Part shown: positions 63,750 to 64,000 of the stretch, piece after piece
How positions within the stretch are numbered: position 1 is the stretch's first letter
Layout of the letters: every line of letters begins with the position of its first letter
Source of the DNA: Lacunisphaera sp.
Lineage (GTDB): Bacteria > Verrucomicrobiota > Verrucomicrobiia > Opitutales > Opitutaceae
Direction of reading: 5' to 3'
Length of the DNA: 64,000 nt
Assembly: GCA_029945445.1 (NCBI GenBank)
Contig: JAQSCO010000060.1
Location: forward strand, 1 to 64,000
Made by a program: the position numbers and the translations under genes
The notes under the pieces: model-generated
Told to the model about the DNA's origin: nothing
Seen by the model: the letters and a program-made list of their open reading frames with translations, nothing else
The model's database searches: none

Positions 63750-64000
63750 CTATTTGGCGGGAGAGGCGTTTGCTGCCGTCGCTTTGCGCCAGGCGGCGAT
63801 CGATCGCGGAAGGTACTCGCGGTAGTCTTCGCCATAATTCGTGTTGATCTTGAAGTTGATAAAGGCGACGTGTGCGCGGATGCCGGCGGCGTCGGTCAAC
63901 CGCACGAGACTGGCCCAGTCGAATGCGCCCCGGTCGAGCGGCTGGAGGGTCGAGCGGTCCATCGTGCGCGGCGAAGTCATGTCCACCTTCGCATCGGCGC
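63750..64000 (-). CDS. C-terminal part of a gene cut by the window edge
   Basis: The minus-strand frame is open from the right edge to a TAA at 63750. The visible 83 residues include DWASLVRLTDAAGIRAHVAFI, then KINTNYGEDYREYLPRSIAAW. The layout looks like the last strand and helix of a TIM-barrel protein, perhaps of the sugar phosphate isomerase/epimerase kind, but the family is not recognised with confidence. The GTG at 63986 is unlikely to be the true start because the frame continues upstream. The gene is 11 bases from the outer-membrane protein gene and so in the same operon. Confidence 0.55.
   Translation of the reverse strand, partial: ADAKVDMTSPRTMDRSTLQPLDRGAFDWASLVRLTDAAGIRAHVAFINFKINTNYGEDYREYLPRSIAAWRKATAANASPAK

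Overview
The window looks like a chromosomal segment of a Verrucomicrobiota bacterium, most likely an Opitutaceae relative. This is inferred from gene content, not from a marker gene: a GC-rich genome, an ECF sigma factor next to a large membrane Ser/Thr kinase, a PEP-CTERM protein, a DUF4838 protein, many periplasmic sulfatases, DUF1080 and Gfo/Idh/MocA proteins with export signals, GH71/99-like proteins and one large TonB-dependent receptor. No rRNA or intact tRNA gene was recognised and no CRISPR array was seen.

Left part (1-6.5 kb). A possible IS3-type end lies at the left edge. Then come a GspB/ExeB-like membrane protein and an ExeA-like ATPase on the minus strand, a divergent FtsB/DivIC-like protein, a four-helix-bundle (S23-type) protein, a UDP-sugar pyrophosphorylase and a phosphohexomutase. 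The last two form a hexose-6-P to hexose-1-P to UDP-sugar route. The gaps are filled by arrays of a 7-bp repeat (AATGAAC / GTTCATT), one of which carries a 125-bp duplicate of the ATPase 3' end.

6.6-13.6 kb is an accessory stretch with three different toxin-antitoxin pairs: AbrB-like/VapC-like, Phd-like/PemK-MazF-like, and AbiEii/AbiEi in reversed order. Each has a visible repeat in its control region. Between them lie a DUF4838 protein and a PEP-CTERM beta-propeller protein. 14-24.2 kb is more ordinary: an aminotransferase overlapping a large transketolase-like gene, a protein with two TonB-C-like domains, a TPR plus FG-GAP operon, an aldo/keto reductase and a GH17-like glucanase.

24.3-34.7 kb shows rearrangement. 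It holds a 3' stub of a duplicated kinase gene, an ECF sigma factor, a Ser/Thr kinase split by an apparent one-base frameshift, a DUF4143-type ATPase gene bounded by 26-bp inverted repeats, a tRNA-like scar, a 1060-residue Asp-box beta-propeller protein, an AT-rich element with 12-bp terminal inverted repeats, and the remains of a sulfatase gene.

34.7-64 kb is the main system: about 29 kb, all on the minus strand. It encodes one TonB-dependent receptor, three GH71/99-like proteins, two GH92 alpha-mannosidases, five intact Cys-type sulfatases, a metallophosphoesterase, an endonuclease/exonuclease/phosphatase-fold protein, a FucP-type sugar permease, a PfkB kinase, a Tat-exported Gfo/Idh/MocA oxidoreductase, a double DUF1080 protein and a small outer-membrane protein. 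The combination reads as a polysaccharide utilisation locus for a sulfated, possibly phosphorylated, alpha-mannose-containing glycan. The three long gaps inside it each carry an 18-bp palindrome of the type ATCCC-N7/8-GGGGAT, 110-190 bp upstream of the next gene, which suggests one regulator controlling three transcription units.
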